Shown: positions 45,106-56,222 of the stretch, piece by piece
Numbering within the stretch: position 1 is the stretch's first letter
How the letters are laid out: the number at the start of each line of letters is the position of its first letter
Assembly: GCA_026120035.1 (NCBI GenBank)
Contig: JALRME010000023.1
Coordinates: 434,001 to 498,000 of the forward strand
From: Coleophoma eucalyptorum
Lineage: Eukaryota > Ascomycota > Leotiomycetes > Helotiales > Dermateaceae
Length of the DNA: 64,000 nt
Direction of reading: 5' to 3'
Program-made: the position numbers and the translations under genes
The notes under the pieces: model-generated
Told to the model about the DNA's origin: nothing
Databases searched by the model: none
Seen by the model: the letters and a program-made list of their open reading frames with translations, nothing else

Positions 45106-46506
45106 TCATGCTTTCCACCTCCACGCCTTTTTCTCTCTGGCATCAAAGTAGCGAACAGCAACTACACACAGAGTGGCTCCAAACATAAGAGCAGCATCAT
45201 AGAGCACTACCCGGGGGTAGTCCAGTCGTGTTTTCCCGGATAAGATGACACCGCCAATTGGACTACCAAAGAACGTACCGAGTCCTCTAACGAAGTAGAT
45301 AAAGCCATTGACGCTAGCATAAGCCTGCATACCAAAAACCTCTGCGACAGTAGTTGGGAAAAGTGCATTGTACCCACCCGCAGCAGCGCCATACATGATA
45401 ACGAATGCCAGCCAGAGCGGTCTACTGCCGCTGAAAGCACTTCCGAGCCAGAAGGTACAGACAGCAATAGCGCTCATGAAAACCGTGAAAATCAAGGTAT
45501 TCTGCCGGCCTAACCGATCGCCTGCGGCGCCGGTTATGATTCGACTGGCAGAGTTTATGCCGTTGTTCACAGCGAGCAGAATGGCTCCAAAGCTGGCCGA
45601 ATACCCCAAGGCAATACTGAACTCCGATAGGAAGGTCAGTGGTACGGGATTTCCGCCAGATTGTAGGAATGCTGCGACGGCTGCGAACCAGAATGTCGGC
45701 TTTCTGATAAGGTTGAGATCAATATGTGTCGGTCGGCGGGCCGCGAACCTTGAACGTGACACGCTGCATGCGATTGGCAATGCGATAGCCAATGTCATGA
45801 AGGACATGATGCGAAGAGTCCAGCGGATTGATACTCGTGATAACAGGTACCGAATCAGCGGTGAGAAAACCAAGCCGCCCACTCCAGCCCCCGAGAGGAT
45901 AAATCCCATAGCTGTGCCTCGGTGTGCATCAAAATACTCCGGTGCTATACTTAAAATAGGGAAGTATAGCATGGAAGATCCAACACCATAGAGAAGGCCT
46001 TGTGTTAGCAGAAGGTGCCACACCTGGGTATGGTGGTTAGCAGCTTGGAGAGGCATGAAGAAGTGAAAACTAACCTGGGTCGAAATACTAGCCAGTCCAA
46101 AGCCCAAACTCATCAGTAGCACTCCAGGAACTGTAATCCATTTCAAGTCGTTGATCCTTGCCATCCACGGATTAACAAAGATGCCACCCGCCCACGTAAG
46201 TCCGGCACCGAGGGTACCGACGAATGCCAATATTGCATTGTTGGCAGTCTGCGATGAAGGAAGGATTTCATCTTTGCTAGACACGTAAAAGGACTGGAAC
46301 ACACCGTAAGATTGATTGAGTCCAATGGTGACGAAAATGGTGAGGAAACTGGATATGAGAACTGCTATTTGCTTCTGTCGTGTGACTGGCAAGATCAGAT
46401 GCGATACAGCTGCATCGTCTTGTGCAGTCTCGTCTATGGTCAAGGGCACCAAAGATACGGTTCTAGGAGGGGATTCTCCTTCTTCAGTTATTGTGGTGCT
46501 CTGCAT
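45106..46506 (-). CDS. MFS transporter, monocarboxylate-transporter-like (MCT)
   Basis: Minus strand, exons 46506-46075 and 46023-45106, 449 residues. The frame is open upstream but without an earlier ATG. About 12 membrane segments; blocks typical of fungal MCT-type MFS: NQSYGVFQSFYV, WAGGIFVNPW, YFDAHRGTAMGFILSGAGVGG and DRLGRQNTL. Likely moves monocarboxylates, riboflavin or related small molecules; substrate not readable. The 51-base intron is divisible by three and contains no stop, so intron retention would insert 17 residues within a membrane region. Its 5' region faces the glycine-rich gene. Confidence 0.93.
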   Translation of the reverse strand: MQSTTITEEGESPPRTVSLVPLTIDETAQDDAAVSHLILPVTRQKQIAVLISSFLTIFVTIGLNQSYGVFQSFYVSSKDEILPSSQTANNAILAFVGTLGAGLTWAGGIFVNPWMARINDLKWITVPGVLLMSLGFGLASISTQVSFHFFMPLQAANHHTQVWHLLLTQGLLYGVGSSMLYFPILSIAPEYFDAHRGTAMGFILSGAGVGGLVFSPLIRYLLSRVSIRWTLRIMSFMTLAIALPIACSVSRSRFAARRPTHIDLNLIRKPTFWFAAVAAFLQSGGNPVPLTFLSEFSIALGYSASFGAILLAVNNGINSASRIITGAAGDRLGRQNTLIFTVFMSAIAVCTFWLGSAFSGSRPLWLAFVIMYGAAAGGYNALFPTTVAEVFGMQAYASVNGFIYFVRGLGTFFGSPIGGVILSGKTRLDYPRVVLYDAALMFGATLCVVAVRYFDAREKKAWRWKA

Positions 46507-47081
46507 TTTGATGTTGGAATAGTAATGGGACTTTGATGGTCGTCTTCGATCTTGTACTACGATCTGTTGTCGGTTAACTTCGGAGTGCTTAGTCACTCCG
46601 GGCTTGCCCGTTGGTGGTGTTGAGTTAACTCTCGTTAACTCGTTCTCACTAAAGAAAACTTTACGGAAATTGACGTACAATGGCACGGGTAGACAAACTA
46701 GACAAGTATATAAAATGATTTTTAAGTTGAGAATAGGGAAAATTAATCATGCTACTATTAGGTAACTATTTATTTCAATATACTTTTATCTATCCGCTTA
46801 ACTTGTCAATTTGCTTTTCAAGAATTGATGGCACAAGACCTTCATTTCTCTCAAAACTAGAATTTTGGGCAGTGTACAAAGTTTATAGTTCCAAATGAGT
46901 ACTGATTGAAATGATTCAAGTAGATTTTTAATTTTCGTGCGAATAACCTTCGCTTTTGAGCTTTAATTTTCGTACATTCTCATTCCCCACACAGACCTTT
47001 CCCGGTTGGTTCATAACTGTCGTCATATTTCCGTCAAAACAATCCTTAATCGTACAATCCATACAAGTCGAAGCATAGACT
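46507..47081. other. Intergenic, A/T-rich
   Basis: Upstream of the MCT-like gene and downstream of the glycine-rich gene on the same strand. Long A/T-rich run at 46690-46900; nothing else seen. Confidence 0.55.
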
Positions 47082-47345
47082 CTACAAAAGTCCACCACCC
47101 TGCTTCTGTCCTCCTCCAAGCAGTCCACCGGCTGTGTTTGTTGCACCTCCAACTACGTTATCGGCAGTGTTTCCAACGCCCTTTGTGGTTTGACCGACTG
47201 CGTTTCCAACACCACCTACAGCTCCTCCTAGACCTTGAGTTGTCTGGCCGACTGTGTCGCCAACTCCTCCAAGAACTCCACCGAGGAGTCCTCCTCCTTG
47301 GCCTTGTTGTGGCTGTTGTTGTTGGGTTTGGTTGGTCTGGTCCAT
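47082..47345 (-). CDS. Small glycine-rich repeat protein, 87 residues
   Basis: Minus strand, single exon. A Gln-rich start (MDQTNQTQQQQPQQG) precedes repeated Gly-Leu/Val-rich units such as GGVGDTVGQTTQGLGGAVGG and GGVGNAVGQTTKGVGN, ending in GGGLL. Proteins of this composition are common in filamentous ascomycetes and resemble small stress-associated hydrophilic proteins with no known activity. The opposite strand also has a long open frame (47006-47419), which I take as a by-product of the repetitive GGN codons. Confidence 0.65.
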   Translation of the reverse strand: MDQTNQTQQQQPQQGQGGGLLGGVLGGVGDTVGQTTQGLGGAVGGVGNAVGQTTKGVGNTADNVVGGATNTAGGLLGGGQKQGGGLL

Positions 47346-49874
47346 TTTTGCGGTTTGGGAAGTATGAGTTTATGGGTGAAATGGAGATTGATATAAAATA
47401 TTTGGAATGGCTTGTATGATTGATTTGTGAGTTGATTGAGGATTGTAGCTTGCAGCTCTTCCAGGCCTTTCATATATAGAGAACGTCTGCACGTGACTAT
47501 TTCGTCATAACCGAATATCAAATCAAGAAACCTGTTAGTGATGACTGGTACGTCAGATAAGGCAAGGGAAGCAACAACAACATCCTTGAGCACATCCCGC
47601 CTCAGATCCTGCAAGACAACTCGCAGTTGGCTGGTATTCAAGCAGAGAGTTCCGTATCCTTGCATATTGCGGAGGGCGATCTTGCGGTACGGTGGGGCAT
47701 GATGTCAGGTGTGTCGTAACGGGCTGTCAATGGCATGGCGTTTGGCCATGCCATTCGATGCGGCAAATAGCATAACTTTCATGCACCTATTGTGGCATCG
47801 GTTTGGCTTTGATGATTTCTTATTTTGAAGCAGAAACCAAGAAAGTGGAAGCCCAACCCGTGCAAAAAGTGGCTCAAAACCTTTGGTCTAGACCAACTGT
47901 CCCCGGGATGTTGCTCGCTTACGGTACGAAAGATACCTAACAAGCGAGAATATGGAAGTCTTTTCCGACAGCTGCACGAATGTGAGAACTTGAGAGAAAC
48001 TGCAGCCTGAGGTTCCTCAATGTAGAGCTGCAGGTAGTGATATTAATTCTCCACATTGTAATAAGTCATGAACTTGACACTAAGAGTGGGCTGGCCCTAG
48101 TCTATCCGTAAACACGCTTGCAACAGAGTTCATCGTAGAACCTTGGTTCTGTCAAGACCTGAGCATTGAAGCACGCTAGTTTGCCGTCTCTATGACCGCT
48201 GTTACTTAACAGAATGGGCACCGGGCGTGACACAGTTATGCTTCCCCGCCCTTGGAAATCCAGCCCAGAGTTGGATAACCAAGACTCCCCACTCAGCCAC
48301 TCAATCGAGAGTGAGTGACGGTGAGAAACAAGTACGACAGGAAATGATTCACAGTCGGTTCAATTTTCGCATAACAGATGTCAGTTGTCGAAACAATGGC
48401 ATCATATGATACTACTAAGTCATTGAGCAACTTGCATAAGTGTAGTATGATCAATTGGTGGCATGTCGCTGATCATGTACGTGCCGATTTTGACGAGCCT
48501 CTGAACAAATATTTAAACTCTGGAAAACAATCCCATGATAAATCTCCTAGGATCTAGATTTCATTTATTTTACATACTATTGGAATATCGTTATTATGCT
48601 CGTCAAATAGCGCCGGAATACTCGTTCATAAATACTCATTTGTAATCATATAATACTCCAAACGGAGGGTATTGATACCCCCCCCCCTCCACACACTCAG
48701 AAGAATCATTTACATTTTGCACACCTCAATTTTACCTGCACATTACAGTTGAAACTAGGTGTTTACTAACACGTACACATCCCACCAAAAAACATAAAGA
48801 GTTCTAGAGTAACAGAAATGTCTTGAACCTCTGCATATATTCTATTAATTCTCCAACTATATTAATTTCAAGAGCAAATGAAGATATTTAACATAATCAA
48901 CTTCGAATTATGGGGTTGCTTAGGGGTATAAGACGCGAAATCGCTCATATTTTTGAGCTAGTGCTATATAACCATGCGTCGCCCTTCATAGCACACCTCT
49001 ACAATCCTTCGTCCCCTAGTTTGCAGCGCCCACAAACTTCGCCCTCTAAATTACCAGCGTCCATATGGCGGCAAATGCTTCTATCCCGGAAGGCAAGTCA
49101 ACGCCAAGTCTGATTATGGCAGCTGTTCCGCTTGTTAATCCTTATCTCCACGGTTTGGCCCTCATTGGGCGACAAATGCGACGGAGATCTGAGAAAACGA
49201 CCGTGTAAAGAGTCTTTGAGGACACTATAACCATCAACCCAGATCCTCGCGAGGCTACGAGGCACGCACATCTTGAATGCCTGAACGTCTCGCACTGGAG
49301 GGACAAGGAAAGCCGCATGTTATTCTGGGCCAAAGGGTGTTGCACGGTTGGAGCCGGACTTGATGTGACCTCAGGCATTGGAATAGTAAGCCAAAATAAT
49401 CCAGATCCCGACCAGTGGATACGGGGCGCGTACCATGTGGTGAAGATAGCAAGACGTATTTACTATAAATGAGCCGATGCCAGGAACTTGCATGATAGCT
49501 CCCGTTTATTGTCCGAGTTCGGTTTCCACTAGCACTCCTAGAAGTGCCGAACAGTCATTCGAAGAGAGTTGTGCTGATGGCTAGTTAATGCTTATGTATT
49601 TCTAGATTAGCAATGATTATTGTCATTCTCTCGCTGCTCGTTGCTGTGTGTTTTAAGAATGTAAGATATCCGACATTTGTACATAACTCGTAGAGATGGC
49701 GTAGAAGAACATCATAGTGAAGCTAAACCCGCAATAATGGACTAGCGTTAGCAGCGATATATGCTTTCTGCAGTCATAAGAACAAGAGCTTAACCAAGGG
49801 ACTGGTAGGGATGCTGGCATCGCCTACATCCGCTAAATAAACAAGAAATTGAATTGTACAAATTTACAGAAGTG
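47346..49874. other. 2.5 kb intergenic with one interrupted reading frame
   Basis: Mostly non-coding and A/T-rich around 48500-48900. A run of 12 C at about 48679-48690. The only coding-like piece is the broken frame at 49065-49472, listed separately. Confidence 0.45.
49065..49472 (+). pseudogene. Possible decayed gene: frame with one internal stop
   Basis: From the ATG at 49065 the frame is open for 47 codons (MAANASIPEGKST start), hits TAA at 49206-49208, and stays open in the same frame for another 87 codons to 49472 (with HLECLNVSHWRDKESR and NPDPDQWIRGAYHVVKIARR). The composition looks protein-like, but no family is recognised and no intron removes the stop cleanly. It could be a relic, a gene with an unrecognised intron, or chance. 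Confidence 0.25.
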
Positions 49875-52789
49875 TTACAATATGGGTAGATGAGGTATAC
49901 CGGGAGTCATTGGAACCTCATCGACTTCCTCTTCGGGATTTAAAAGGCCTCTCTGTTCACCTTGGCCATCTTGTCGCGTTAATCCTGTATCCATGGCCAG
50001 CGGGTCATCCCCATTTGTCCTCCTAGTTTCTTCAGCACCATTCAGGATAAACCACACATCCTTCTTAGTAAGGAAGCCTTGAAGGACGCCTCTATCTACA
50101 AAAAGAATATATCTTAGTCCAAGCTTCTGGAAATAATTTGCGGTAAGAAGAAGATTTGACTTTGAAGGCAGAGTGAGAGGAGTCTGATCCATCCAAGGTC
50201 GAAGGTCTAGAGTTGTACGCGGATCAGCGAGTGGCTGATGAGAGAAGAATGCCTCCGCATCTGGTGGCAGTAGTCTTGGAGGTTGTGTAGATGTATGTAG
50301 GTTGTATGTAAGTTCTGCCCGGGATATATATCCGAGAAGAATAGCTTCTCGTGGATCCGATATAACTGGAAACCCACGGTATGGATGTGCAGCCAGAATT
50401 TCAGCTAGGGATTGGATGGTATGCCCCGTTGCAGTTAGCACTACGAGATCCTCGATACGTGTCATAATCTGACTGACGGGTATGTCTGGTATAGGAATCT
50501 CATCACTGTTGTCCAAGAATGGATATTCGTTGAAATGGATCCAGCTTTCGTAAATGCCCTTCTTTCCAAATGCGTCTCCAACCCACTTGCTGAACATGAC
50601 AGCGATCATGATTGGTAGTACATACGTCAAGGCACCTGTGAGCTCAAACATGATGACAACAATCGATACTGTCATTCTTGTAACCCCACCAAGTGCAGCT
50701 GCGGCACCGATTATTGCATATGTGCCCGGAGTAACGCAGGGAATATCGGGTTCACAACTTGCAAATGCAAAGAATTTGGGATGGTTGTGGACCCAGATTT
50801 CCATGATGATACCCACAGCTCGTCCCATCAAGGCACCAATTGCCATTGATGGTAAAATTATGCCAGCAGGAATTTGAAGTCCAAAAGTAACCGATGCCAG
50901 GAAGAAACCAAGGATGGCCGCAAATAGTAGTAGAAAGATCGTGCCAATTGTTGCCGAGCCTGGCTTGCACAAACCGAATTGATCATTGGTAAGCTTTGCA
51001 CATTCGGCGAACAAAGAGTACACCAGCTCTGATGTTTGGACCTTCATGTAAAAGTTGGGGTAGTTGATAAGGGCTGTCACAAGAGCGACAGCCACAACTT
51101 GTACGATCGGTCCAGGTAGCCAAGTAGCGGCCTTTTTCCATTGCGCGAACTTCATGTTTGTCTTTATAAATAGTGCACCATAAAGGCCCTGGCGATGTTA
51201 GATGGTTCCCTGGATTTTGGAGCATGAATACCTACACCAAATATGCCAAGCATGGCAAATGGAATCATTTCAAATCCGTGCCAACCGGTGCTATAAGTGA
51301 CTTGATAGAGCACAAGCTTTCCACTGCGAAATGGGTCGAAAGCCTGGAGTGTTACAGCAGCAGTCATGGCACATACGAAGCTCTGCCACATAGTCTTGTC
51401 AGGGAAGTAGTAGGAAAGTTGCTAAGATCATATTAGTTTGAATTTTGTTAGAATGCGATTTTGCTCACCTCTAAGCTGAACAAAACACCACCAATAGGAG
51501 ATCCAAAAGCGACTGAGATACCAGCGGCAGCAGCGGCAGAAAGAGCTTCCCGTTTCCGTGCTTGATTGATAGGTTAGTCTAATACTTTTAAAAGTTCAGG
51601 TCTTGATCACCTTCGTTCCCATTGATGTTGCCAAAGAGCTTCATGAAAAGATTGGCACAACAACAAGCAACATGAACAAGCGGCCCCTCTTTTCCGAGCC
51701 ACATCCCAGAGGCAACGGCAAGACACTATTTCACTTAGCAATGCAATCGAAGCTGAGTATGAGAAAGACCCACAAGCCCTAAGGACTTAACCACCAAAGT
51801 CCAAGTTCCCATGAAACGACGAAGTACAAAGCCACCAAGAACGGTCTTGATCTCGGGAATACCACTATGCTTCGCATATATAGCATATTCCTGTACCAAC
51901 ATGCTAGCACCGAGAGCGAATGAGACCTGAGTCAATGTGTTAGTAGGAGCATATATTAAGAAATTGTGGCTTATACCGAGAATAAGACAAAAAAGAAATA
52001 TTCGATGAACCATGTTCCCCCAGCAGAAGTTATATTAACGGCGTTGCTCCAGGAAATCCAATCTTGGCATTGCGCCAATTCATCATAACCAAGACAACAG
52101 AAGGCTTTGTTCAGGTAAAATCGACCACTGTCATCTCCAGCTGAACAATATCCATATTTTAGATCACCCAGCCACACACTGATTACATCGATTCCAGCGG
52201 CTACAAGACCTGTCAATAGTCCAGTACAGATCAATATCACCCATATCTGACTCGCATCAAGTGCTTGCTGCAAGTAGCCCACGATGCCAGATGCACTCGA
52301 ATATAACATCCTCAGCCGCTGCCTCTCTTTCGTATATTCGAAGATCCAATCGATAGCTGTCATATTATCGTAGCCAACTCTCCGACCTGGGCCCTCGACA
52401 TACCAGTCAAGTGGTGCCCCATCTTTGACGCCCTCGCTCGAAAGTGGTCTGCGAGCAGTGCCTCCATTGATGTTTACACTACTCGATCTTCCGTGGCTCG
52501 CATTCGGGGTTCCGGACCGCGGAGAAGGTGTTCCTTGTCTGCTTGTTGTAAGGCTTGCTAGAAACCGAGATCCTACGGTTTGCTTCTGCTTGCGCTTGAA
52601 AGTCAATGTATCTCTATTTTCCGCATCAAGAGGATCGTCTGCGAGTAGGTCTCGATCTCTTGTATAGCTTGCGACTGGGTCATCGTTATCGCTGTCATCT
52701 TCTACTATCGCTTTTTTCGGAGGACTTCTACTTGACGATGGAGTGTGATGATCAGGGGGCGAAAAATAGCCTTCGGATGAACTCGCCAT
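49875..52789 (-). CDS. CLC-type voltage-gated chloride channel/transporter
   Basis: Minus strand, six exons: 52789-51977, 51926-51774, 51725-51611, 51560-51469, 51421-51236 and 51188-49875; introns of 47-50 bases; 890 residues. An earlier in-frame ATG at 52900 would add 37 residues; 52789 (MASSSEGYF) is preferred. A cytosolic N-terminus of about 160 residues is followed by the CLC core: SGIPE at 292-296 (selectivity filter), GKEGPLVH at 333-340 with gating Glu335, [13 protein letters not shown], and [12 protein letters not shown] near 556-567. Two CBS domains lie at about 690-750 and 805-860. It resembles fungal intracellular CLCs that acidify Golgi/endosomal compartments and affect copper and iron handling (yeast Gef1), although several fungal CLC subgroups exist. 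Divergent from the neurochondrin gene. Confidence 0.96.
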
Positions 52790-53011
52790 TTTTAAGCATT
52801 GGTTGCAAACGATCGCATTGTTCTGCTGTGAACAATATCCTTGGGCTCTCGAGGCTGAGGCTTTGACGCTGCCTCGTGGTAGCTGTCTACAACTTCTCAT
52901 TCCGGCTAGACTCGGCTAAATGTTATTGCGAGGCGGCATGATCTGTGGAGAGAAATATAATCGAAGCTACATCATAGTTTGATATTGCAAACTTTTAGTT
53001 GCCATTTCATT
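52790..53011. promoter_or_regulatory. Short bidirectional promoter, CLC / neurochondrin
   Basis: Only 222 bases lie between the two divergent ATGs (111 if the upstream CLC ATG at 52900 is used). Both leaders and both promoters must fit here. No single motif is assigned. Confidence 0.55.
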
Positions 53012-55070
53012 ATGGCTGAGCCGTCTGCATCTGCGGTCATAAATGAGGCTGCAGGATCCTCACTCACAAGTGAAGATACTACGTTTGAGAAGCTACAGAG
53101 TCTCTTACGTGCAAAAGACGATACCTCCAGGTTTGTTGGTCTTGCTCTTTTGAAGTCTGTTCTCGATAATGGAGCGATTCCCCAGGATGCAACAAAGATT
53201 CAAGTTATATGGGAATCGTTGTCGCCGAAGTTTCTCGACCGCCTTTTGAAAGCTGGTCAAAGCCAGAAGATCAATAAGTCTGAAGCGAGGGACATGGTGG
53301 ATCTTGCTGTTGCAGTCTTACACACATTCACCATTTTACTCCCAGAGAGCTCGCAGAATGTCTCTCGACTTCTGGGTCGATCAGGACCACTAGTCAATGC
53401 ATTGGTGCAAAGGTTCGAAATCCGATCCCCATGCCAAGTCGTGCGCTAACTCAGGATCAGTTCTCCAGAAACTACTACACTTATCTTACAGACTTTATTG
53501 ACCTTCGTGAGCCATGTTGAAGGGGCCCTCGAACTCCTAAAAGTCGAGGATATTACTCCATTGACAGAACTGGCTGACCAATACCCACTCGTTCTTGATA
53601 TCCTTGAGTTTATGTGGACAAATGCATCCGCAGTTCCTGCAGAAGCGATGGCCGTGTCAAGAAGCATCGATAAGGTAATGCCTAATCTAATCATTCTGTT
53701 CCAGAATACAGACGCCGTGACTTTCTTAAAGTTTGTGGGGAACTTCATGGCCAAGCTAATGCCCGAGGTAAGCAAACAAGCAAGTCCATGTTTAACAGAG
53801 TACTGATATAAAATAGTCACTACCGACAAACCCTAAGTGGTTAAAGCAGCTTGTGACTATGTTACGTGGTCTTGTACAGAAAAGACCTACTAGTGTAGGG
53901 CGTGCAGCGTATACCAAGCTTGGAGCAGCTCTCCTTCAAGCTTATCCTGATGTGTGCTCTAAAATGTTGTTCGAGGACAACGAGATTAGCAATAGCGGTA
54001 GCAAACCATTTGCTTCTCTATTCGTGAACCTGATTCTCATCGACATTCGATCCTCTTTTCCGTCCTTGTTAGCTCAGCTGAATAGCGTGGAGTATCCAGC
54101 CACCGCCGAACGGCTATCAGCTGCCTTCGACGTTCTTTCCGGTTTTATTGGCTATCTGGTCAAAAGTCTCGATGATGAGTCGTCATCTTTCAACATGCCA
54201 CCTGACCTTCTTCTAAAATTAAGAAAAGACATCGCCGAGACGATGTCCTTGACAATTGAATACTTCAGGGATAGATGGGACTCTGCCATTGCTGGCGCAT
54301 CAGGCTTGCATCCATCGGCTCGGAGTGGCACTTCAGCTACATCAGAGGGAACCAGGCTGACCCTGACATGGGATTCAATGAAGGACAAACCAAACACCGA
54401 CCCTTTGATACTCGCTGGAATCAGGGCATTGGCCATTTGGATCCGGGAGGATGAGAACGAGAATCTGAGAAATGAAAGTGCAGGTCTCATGGACATGTTC
54501 ATGGAATTGTACAAGCAAAGCGCCAAAGACGGGCTGGATTTTCGCTATCCGATACTTACAGCGCTAGAAGCGGTTATGGAAACAGAAGAAGATGGTGTGT
54601 TGCGATTTCTCGAGCAAGATGGATGGGAGACTCTACTCCAAGACTTGCGATCTATTCTTGCAAGTATCAATCGCCAAGATATTTACAATGATACCCCAGC
54701 TCTGGCTCGTGGAATTGAGATCATCCGCATCTTGCTAACTGTGGTGGACCATTCCTCCACAGCATACCCACGAGAGGATTGGATGGCTATAGTCACACTC
54801 ACAGCCTCTCTGAAAGCCCCACCTTTATCACCAAAACCCCATCCACTGCTCGTTGAATTTGATATTGCTATGCTTCAATTGGCTACAGCATTACTCGGCA
54901 AAGCTCCACAAGGAATGCAGAAGAGATACCTCCCAAGTGCAACAGCTAGCCGTGGTCTAGAGGCACAGCTGGAGTTGATTGTGAAGGGAATGGAAGACGT
55001 TCAACTCTCTCAAGACTTTATGGCTGAGTTGGAGGATGTACGCAACCTTGGATTTTCTAGCCTGCCCTAG
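53012..55070 (+). CDS. Neurochondrin-family protein
   Basis: Exons 53012-53412, 53461-53767 and 53817-55070, introns of 48 and 49 bases, 653 residues. The protein is all-helical, in an ARM/HEAT-like arrangement. Features matching the neurochondrin family: an N-terminal FEKLQSLLRAKDDTSRFVGL block, LSPKFLDRLLKAG (about 70-82), long hydrophobic helical repeats, and the total length. The open frame upstream of 53012 has no ATG. Function in fungi is not established; animal neurochondrin acts in signalling and SMN-related complexes. No signal peptide or membrane segment is apparent, so it is probably cytosolic. Confidence 0.92.
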
Positions 55071-56164
55071 GGTTGGACCTTAAGCTTGGCTAAGAGTACA
55101 AAGATGGTGTTACAATGCACCGCCTTATGGGTTCACGGATAATTTCGACAAAGCAACCTTTCCATAAATCAAGACTGGCTAAAAGTAACAGTTTGATGGC
55201 CACTCTGGCAGTTTCAGAAAACTACCGCTAAATACGATGAGGAATGTGACTGTAATCGATCAGTATAGAGCTGATCGGCAGCTGGTTTGCGCTTAATGAG
55301 TATCTCTGGCAACCAGAATGTATGATAAAGTGCAGTATCTTAAATGATACTCTCTTGTTAATATCACTAGCTCTTCTCCCATGCCTCGGTGATCTACATC
55401 GGATGAGACAGTGAATGCATATCGTCTTGGTGATATTGCATCAATAATTCCTACTATCCACAGAACTATGAACAAGTCCTGTCCTCAGACCAATCCCGCA
55501 GAATTCCCTAGCATCGTGCTGCCCTGTTTTCTTGGATAACAGGCCTGCTTCATCCGCAGAACAGAAGAAATACCCCTCCCTTGGCAAACACAGGAAGTTT
55601 AGGAAGTCATTAGTTATGCATCCTGTCGTCTATTTGAGAAAATAAGTCACACGCTCTTATGCTAAGGTATGGTGCAATGCCTCGCGCCCGGGCTTTTTTT
55701 CTCCACAATGCACCACCGGCAGCACCACTTTGAAGGATGCCACCGCGTTGGCCCAGCAAGTACCAGAAGTTTTTACCTTTTTACTCATCCTTAGCTTCGC
55801 TGCACAACAATATATTCTTGTACCGTACACTGCGGTACACCTGCAGTGCACGCAGCCGACTCCATTGCCACCTCAGGCGACCGAACAGGAAGCTGTATGA
55901 GGGGCAGACAGGCCAGTATGTACGCACAGATATCAGTATCCGTCTGTGCGTGCGGCCACAACCCCATCCCGCCGGCCAACCAACTCACTGAATTTCCGAC
56001 CTAGGTCTTGATTTTTTTAGAAACCCGCGCTTCTCTTTGAAGGATTGTCAATATGACGATGCTGGTCAACCTTTCTGGGCTCCTCCAATATTGATGTAAC
56101 CTCCTCCGGTTCTATTCGTGATTCTTGCAGCCAGACTGCCGGCTTCTGCGGGCACAGGCTATGC

Positions 56165-56222
56165 ATGCGTGCGTGCATGCGTGTGCGTGTACAGAGGATG
56201 TGTATGTGTATGTATGTATGTC
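56165..56222 (+). repeat. Impure GCGTG/TATG microsatellite
   Basis: A run of GCATGCGTGCGTGCATGC-type units passing into TGTATGTGTATGTATGTATG; low-complexity purine-pyrimidine alternation that could adopt non-B structure. Confidence 0.7.

Noticed and set aside
47006..47419. 137-codon plus-strand frame
   Set aside because: Antisense of the glycine-rich gene; openness follows from its repeat codons.
53411..53424. GGTTCGAAATCC resembling a tRNA B box
   Set aside because: Lies in an intron, with no A box or cloverleaf around it.
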